A stretch of 8,344 nucleotides of DNA from Actinomycetota bacterium (GTDB taxonomy: Bacteria; Actinomycetota; Actinomycetes; Streptosporangiales; Streptosporangiaceae), in contig PLIQ01000297.1 of NCBI GenBank assembly GCA_003140115.1, positions 1 to 8,344 of the forward strand. Direction: 5' to 3'. Position 1 is the stretch's first letter, and every line of letters begins with the position of its first letter. A program made the position numbers and the translations under genes. Below are positions 5,330-8,344 of the stretch, piece after piece. The notes beneath the pieces were generated by a model. That model saw only the letters and a list, made by a program, of their open reading frames with translations, was not told where the DNA came from and did no database searches.

Positions 5330-5832
5330 CGCAGACCCGGGCGCAGACACCAACACCTGCGCCAGCGCGGGCGCCGACACCGGACCGTCGGACCGCGCCG
5401 CGCCTGGAGCCCCGGGCCTCGGTGCGTCTCACCGGCCGCGGGGCGGTCGCGGCGCTGTTCACGCTGTGCTTTGTCACCCAGCTGATCGCGGACTGGACCG
5501 GCTGGGGAACGCTGGCCGGCGCGGCGTTCGTGTGCGGCTGCGGTGCTGTCGCCTACTACACCAGGACCAGCGGCCTGCGCGCCGTGGTGGTGGCCCCGCC
5601 GCTGCTGTTCTTGGTCGGGTCGGCCTGCGCGGAAGTGATTACCGCGTCCGGGACGTTCCTGGCCGCGGAGGGGATCGTGGTCACGCTGGGCACGTCGGCG
5701 CCCTGGCTGTTCACCGCGACGGCGCTGACCATCGTGGTGGCCATCGGCCGCGGCTACCGGCCTGCGATCTGGCGGTCTGCGATCTGGCGACCGGGCGGCT
5801 CAGCGCGCGGCGGCCGCCCGGGCGGCCGCTGA
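5326..5832 (+). CDS. DUF6542 four-helix membrane protein
   Basis: The 168-residue product has a Pro/Thr/Ala-rich N-terminal tail to about 30, then RLTGRGA, then four hydrophobic segments at about 38-56, 61-78, 84-106 and 123-141. Motifs such as [27 protein letters not shown] and [10 protein letters not shown] match the actinobacterial DUF6542 family, which is regularly found near ispH, ychF and xseA. Its function is unknown. Start ATG 5326 overlaps the rmuC stop by four bases, so translation is probably coupled. The C-terminal tail contains the duplicated pentapeptide [10 protein letters not shown] and then a Gly/Arg-rich end that overlaps the ispH 3' end by 33 bp. The tail is probably poorly conserved, since it is constrained by the convergent gene. 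Confidence 0.85.
   Translation: MTQTRAQTPTPAPARAPTPDRRTAPRLEPRASVRLTGRGAVAALFTLCFVTQLIADWTGWGTLAGAAFVCGCGAVAYYTRTSGLRAVVVAPPLLFLVGSACAEVITASGTFLAAEGIVVTLGTSAPWLFTATALTIVVAIGRGYRPAIWRSAIWRPGGSARGGRPGGR
5762..5789 (+). repeat. 15-bp-period tandem duplication in the DUF6542 tail
   Basis: CTGCGATCTGGCG occurs at 5762-5774 and 5777-5789. The period of 15 bp keeps frame and duplicates five codons, giving PAIWR then SAIWR just after the last membrane segment. It looks like a recent slippage event in a non-critical tail. Confidence 0.75.
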
Positions 5833-6768
5833 GGGCCGCAGCTCACGCGGCAGCGCGAACGTCATGTTCTCCGGGACCGCCTCGACCTCCTCGACGGTGC
5901 CGAACCCGCAGTCGGCCAGCCTGCCGAGCACCGCGGTCACCAGTTCCTCCGGCACCGAGGCCCCGCTGGTCACGCCGACCGTGGCCACCCCGTCCAGCCA
6001 CCGCTCGTCGACCTCGCTCGCGTCGTCGACCAGGTAGGCGGGCGCGCCATGGTCCTTAGCCACCTCGACCAGGCGGACAGAGTTCGAAGAGTTCGGCGAG
6101 CCGACCACGATGACCAGGTCGGACTCGGCCGCGATGACCTTGACCGCCGCCTGCCGGTTCTGGGTCGCGTAGCAGATGTCGTCGCTGGGGGGGTCCATGA
6201 GGTTCGGAAAGCGCTCCCGCAGCGCGCTGACCGTCTCGGCCGTCTCGTCCACCGACAGCGTGGTCTGTGACAGCCAGACCACCCGGGACGGGTCCGTGAC
6301 CTGGACGTTCGCCGCCCCGTCGGCGCCGTCGACGAGCCGCACCCGGTCCGGGGCCTCGCCCGACGTGCCGACGACCTCCTCGTGCCCGGCGTGGCCGACC
6401 AGCAGGATGTCGTAGTCCTTGGCCGCGAACCGCCGTGCCTCGTTGTGCACCTTGGTGACCAGCGGGCAGGTGGCGTCGATGGCGCGCAGGCCCCTTTGTT
6501 CCGCGTCCCGGCGGACCTCAGGCGCGATGCCGTGCGCGGAGAAGACCACGACCGCGCCGGATGGCACCTCGTCGACCTCGGTGACGAAGATCGCACCGCG
6601 CTTTTCCAGCTCGGCGACCACGTGCGTGTTATGCACGATCTGCCGGCGCACGTAGACCGGCGGGCCGAATTTGTCCAGCGACATCTCGACTGCTTGCACG
6701 GCCCGGTCAACGCCGGCACAGTAGCCGCGCGGCTTGGCGAGCAGGACCCGTCGCAGACTTGAAGGCAT
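5800..6768 (-). CDS. ispH: 4-hydroxy-3-methylbut-2-enyl diphosphate reductase
   Basis: IspH (LytB) catalyses the last step of the MEP pathway, reducing HMBPP to isopentenyl and dimethylallyl diphosphate with a 4Fe-4S cluster. The 322-residue product has all three cluster cysteines: Cys17 in [10 protein letters not shown], Cys101 in DATCPLV and Cys199 in ICYATQNRQ. Also present are His46 in VHNTHV, His79 in SAHG, the [11 protein letters not shown] motif with His129 and the acid-base Glu131, and the SPNSSNS phosphate-binding motif at 224-230. In-frame starts exist further upstream (to 6807), but ATG 6766-6768 fits the family N terminus and has a -10-like TACCAT six bases before it, so I infer a leaderless transcript. 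It converges on the DUF6542 gene and diverges from the MLDS-like gene. Confidence 0.97.
   Translation of the reverse strand: MPSSLRRVLLAKPRGYCAGVDRAVQAVEMSLDKFGPPVYVRRQIVHNTHVVAELEKRGAIFVTEVDEVPSGAVVVFSAHGIAPEVRRDAEQRGLRAIDATCPLVTKVHNEARRFAAKDYDILLVGHAGHEEVVGTSGEAPDRVRLVDGADGAANVQVTDPSRVVWLSQTTLSVDETAETVSALRERFPNLMDPPSDDICYATQNRQAAVKVIAAESDLVIVVGSPNSSNSVRLVEVAKDHGAPAYLVDDASEVDERWLDGVATVGVTSGASVPEELVTAVLGRLADCGFGTVEEVEAVPENMTFALPRELRPSAAARAAAAR
5810..5829. terminator. 20-bp palindrome in the convergent overlap
   Basis: GCGGCCGCCCGGGCGGCCGC is perfectly self-complementary and lies inside the 33-bp overlap of the DUF6542 and ispH 3' ends. As RNA from either strand it can fold to an 8-bp stem with a CCGG loop, directly before one stop codon and just after the other. 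A bidirectional terminator is plausible. High GC content makes such palindromes easier to form by chance, and both strands also code here. Confidence 0.4.
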
Positions 6769-6774
6769 ATGCCC

Positions 6775-6780
6775 ATGGTA
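6775..6780 (-). promoter_or_regulatory. -10 element of leaderless ispH promoter
   Basis: TACCAT on the minus strand matches TANNNT and ends six bases before the ispH ATG, the same geometry as at ychF. The -35 region is weak (GCCGGG). The rest of the divergent gap to 6960 shows only a 5-bp hairpin (CGCTG 6874-6878 with CAGCG 6884-6888). I could not identify a firm promoter for the plus-strand gene there. Confidence 0.5.
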
Positions 6781-6960
6781 GGCGAGCATGTCCGGGGCCC
6801 GGCCCACCGCCTGTCAGCTGCGCTCTTGCGGCCTGGCGGCTCAAGGCGCGAAGATTACCCGGCAGGGAACACGCGCTGACTAACAGCGACACACGCCCGG
6901 GATGTCGGGAAAGCCTGCCTGGGCGCTGCAAGGTACCAGTTCCCTAAGGGAGAGAGCGAC

Positions 6961-7761
6961 ATGCGCGTCCCGCAGGTTAGTGAACGTATTAAAGAGGCGC
7001 CGGCGCAGGCGCTGCGCGGGGTGTTCGCCGGGATCGGCCAGCTCCTGCTCATCACGGACAAGCTCAGGAACAAGACGTCCGCCAGCCAGCAGGTTCCGCC
7101 GGCCCGCGCGCCCGAGCCATCGCAGACGCGCGCCGACACCGCCCCGGCCCCGGCCCCGGTTTCTTCGGCGCCGTCAGCTCCGGCGGCGGCTCCCGCTTCG
7201 GCCGTGGCGGCTTCGGCTTCAGCGGCTCCTGCTTCGGCCGTGGCGGTTTCGGCTCCGGCTCCGGCCGTGGCGGCTCCGGCTTCGGCCGCGGCGGCTCCGG
7301 CGGCTTCGGCTCCGGCGGCCGCGCGGGTTCCGGCGGCCAGGAACTTCGACAAGACCGGCAACGTGCGGCTGCTCACCAGTGCGGAAGCGGCGGCCGACGC
7401 CAAGGCCCCGGCCCCGGCCGTCGGTGCTCCGGCAGCCGGGCGCGCTAAGAGGGCCGAGGCCGCGGCCCCGGCGGCGGTGGCGCCGCTGCCGAACTACGAC
7501 GAGCTGTCCATCGCGTCGTTGCGCGCGCGGCTGCGGAACCTGGATCCCGCGGAGCTCAGGCAGCTGGTCGGGTACGAGCAGGCGCACGCGGACCGGGCCG
7601 ACGTCATCGCCATGTTCGAGCGGCGGATCGCCAAGCTGGAGGACGAGACCAGCGCCGACAAACGGGGAGAAGCAGAGGCCGAAGCCGAGATCGAAGCGCG
7701 GGAAGACGTGGAGGCGGAGGTGCAGGACGACGTAGGACCGGAGGCGGAGGGCGAGGAGTAG
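6961..7761 (+). CDS. Lipid-droplet-associated (MLDS-like) protein
   Basis: The gene between ispH and xseA in mycobacteria and rhodococci encodes an MLDS-type protein found on lipid droplets. This 266-residue product has the same position and layout. An amphipathic N-terminal segment, MRVPQVSERIKEAPAQALRG through LLITDKLRN, spans residues 1-37. A long Ala/Pro/Ser linker covers about 45-127. The short motif NFDKTGNVRLLTSAE follows at 128-142, then a conserved helical motif (LPNYDELSIASLRARLRNLD, then QLVGYEQAHADRADVIAMFE) at 176-220, and an acidic tail rich in Glu from 229. There is no signal peptide or clear membrane span. AAGGGAGAG at 6946-6954 is a good ribosome binding site for ATG 6961. 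The TAG stop overlaps the xseA GTG start, so the two genes are probably one operon. The family name comes from context and motif resemblance; lipid binding is inferred. Confidence 0.75.
   Translation: MRVPQVSERIKEAPAQALRGVFAGIGQLLLITDKLRNKTSASQQVPPARAPEPSQTRADTAPAPAPVSSAPSAPAAAPASAVAASASAAPASAVAVSAPAPAVAAPASAAAAPAASAPAAARVPAARNFDKTGNVRLLTSAEAAADAKAPAPAVGAPAAGRAKRAEAAAPAAVAPLPNYDELSIASLRARLRNLDPAELRQLVGYEQAHADRADVIAMFERRIAKLEDETSADKRGEAEAEAEIEAREDVEAEVQDDVGPEAEGEE
7195..7320 (+). repeat. Degenerate repeats coding the Ala/Pro/Ser linker
   Basis: GCTTCGGCCGTGGCGG occurs at 7195-7210 and 7231-7246 (36-bp period), and a one-mismatch copy, GCTCCGGCCGTGGCGG, at 7258-7273. Around these the coding runs as GCT/GCG/TCG/CCG units, giving ASAVA and APAVA repeats. 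The repeats keep frame and probably arose by slippage or unequal exchange. They make the protein's linker length variable, and antisense frames here are spuriously open. Confidence 0.7.
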
Positions 7762-8344
7762 TGAGCCTGGACACGTCGGCGGAGTCGCCCGTTCCGGTCC
7801 GCACCGTCCTGCAACTGGTCGGGGGGTGGATCGGCCGGCTCGGCCGGATCTGGGTGGAAGGGCAGATCGCCGAGGCCGCCGTCCGCGGCAACGCGGTGTT
7901 CCTGACCCTGCGCGACCCGGTCGCGGCCGTATCGGTGCGGGTTATCTGCACCCGGCAGGTGTTCGACGCGGCCGAGCCGACACCCGCCGAGGGGGCCCGG
8001 GTGGTGATCTTCGCCCGGCCGGATTTCAACGCCAACCGGGGCTCGTTCGCCCTGACCGCGCTCGAGATCCGCGCGGTGGGCGTGGGCGAGCTGCTGGCCC
8101 GGCTGGAACGGCTGCGCCGCCAGCTCGGTGCGGAAGGCCTCTTTTCTGCCGAACGAAAACGTGCTCTTCCCTTCCTGCCCCGGGTCATCGGCCTCATCTG
8201 CGGGCGCGACTCGGCGGCCGAGCGTGACGTGCTGCAGAACGCCGCCCGGCGCTGGCCAGCCGTCCGGTTCCGGGTCGAGCAGACGGCGGTGCAGGGGCCG
8301 TTCGCGGCCGAGGAGGTGATCGACGCGCTGCGGCGGCTGGACGA
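7761..8344 (+). CDS. xseA: Exodeoxyribonuclease VII large subunit, 5' part
   Basis: XseA is the catalytic subunit of exonuclease VII, which degrades single-stranded DNA to oligonucleotides together with XseB. The frame from GTG 7761 is open to the window edge, giving 194 residues, somewhat under half of a normal XseA. Residues about 12-115 form the OB-fold DNA-binding domain (VRTVLQLVGGWIGRLGRIWV, then GNAVFLTLRD, then ANRGSFALTALEIRAVG). A linker helix ELLARLERLRRQLGAEGLF leads to the catalytic-domain start LPFLPRVIGLICGRDSAAER, then AARRWPAVRF and TAVQGPFAAEEVIDALRRLD. The GTG shares its first base with the TAG stop of the upstream gene, and GAGGAG at 7753-7758 serves as ribosome binding site, so translation is coupled. 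xseB, often next, would lie beyond the window. Confidence 0.95.
   Translation, partial: MSLDTSAESPVPVRTVLQLVGGWIGRLGRIWVEGQIAEAAVRGNAVFLTLRDPVAAVSVRVICTRQVFDAAEPTPAEGARVVIFARPDFNANRGSFALTALEIRAVGVGELLARLERLRRQLGAEGLFSAERKRALPFLPRVIGLICGRDSAAERDVLQNAARRWPAVRFRVEQTAVQGPFAAEEVIDALRRLD

Noticed and set aside
4397..5380. A 327-codon minus-strand open frame inside rmuC
   Set aside because: Same cause: antisense to the conserved RmuC domain, with Gln/Arg/His-rich composition typical of shadow frames.
7219..7587. Arg/Ser-rich minus-strand frame opposite the MLDS-like linker
   Set aside because: Its RSRSR repeats are just the antisense of the GCT/TCG/CCG linker codons.
1..8344. CRISPR array, tRNA, rRNA, transposase or integrase
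   Set aside because: No regularly spaced repeats, cloverleaf, rRNA core motif or recombinase motifs were seen on either strand.

Overview
The window is GC-rich DNA with G/C-ending codons and an actinobacterial gene order: ychF, rmuC, a DUF6542 membrane gene, ispH, a lipid-droplet-associated (MLDS-like) gene, then xseA. I place it in the Actinomycetota and cannot go lower. Most of it (about 1082 to the right edge) is housekeeping chromosome. The first kilobase is different: visibly lower in GC, poor in intact genes, and apparently an accessory islet.

Left islet (1-1081). A HicBA-type toxin-antitoxin pair lies on the minus strand. The HicB antitoxin (583-801) looks intact. The HicA toxin (345-570) is complete except for one extra base, which shifts the frame after codon 23 and cuts the product to 37 residues. 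The 3' end of ychF is present twice: the real one at 1079-1105 and a second copy at 210-236 (24 of 27 bases identical), both reading EFRFNV-stop. The two copies lie 869 bp apart, in the same orientation, and bracket hicBA, as an insertion at the ychF 3' end would leave them. No integrase or transposase is visible.

Core region, left half (1082-3843). ychF (minus, GTG start, probably leaderless) is divergent from a PLP enzyme (plus). That enzyme resembles the N-terminal desulfurase domain of molybdenum-cofactor sulfurase but has no MOSC domain. The gap between them carries two inverted repeats that overlap slightly.

Core region, middle (3844-5832). A nest of hairpins and a 21-bp-period direct repeat precede rmuC, whose product is a membrane-anchored nuclease-fold protein with a coiled coil. 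rmuC overlaps the DUF6542 gene by ATGA, so the two are probably co-translated.

Core region, right half (5800-8344). ispH (minus, probably leaderless) converges on the DUF6542 gene with a 33-bp overlap that contains a perfect 20-bp palindrome. Divergent from ispH is the MLDS-like gene: conserved N-terminal helix, long Ala/Pro/Ser linker, conserved C-terminal helical motif, acidic tail. Its TAG stop overlaps the GTG start of xseA (large subunit of exodeoxyribonuclease VII), which runs off the right edge.

The core genes serve ribosome-associated ATPase function (YchF), sulfur or PLP chemistry, DNA maintenance (RmuC, XseA), isoprenoid precursor synthesis (IspH) and probably lipid-body or envelope biology. 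Their adjacency is a conserved actinobacterial arrangement, not one pathway. The least ordinary signals are the hicBA islet bracketed by the ychF repeat, the single-base lesion in hicA, and the structured 3844-4018 gap.
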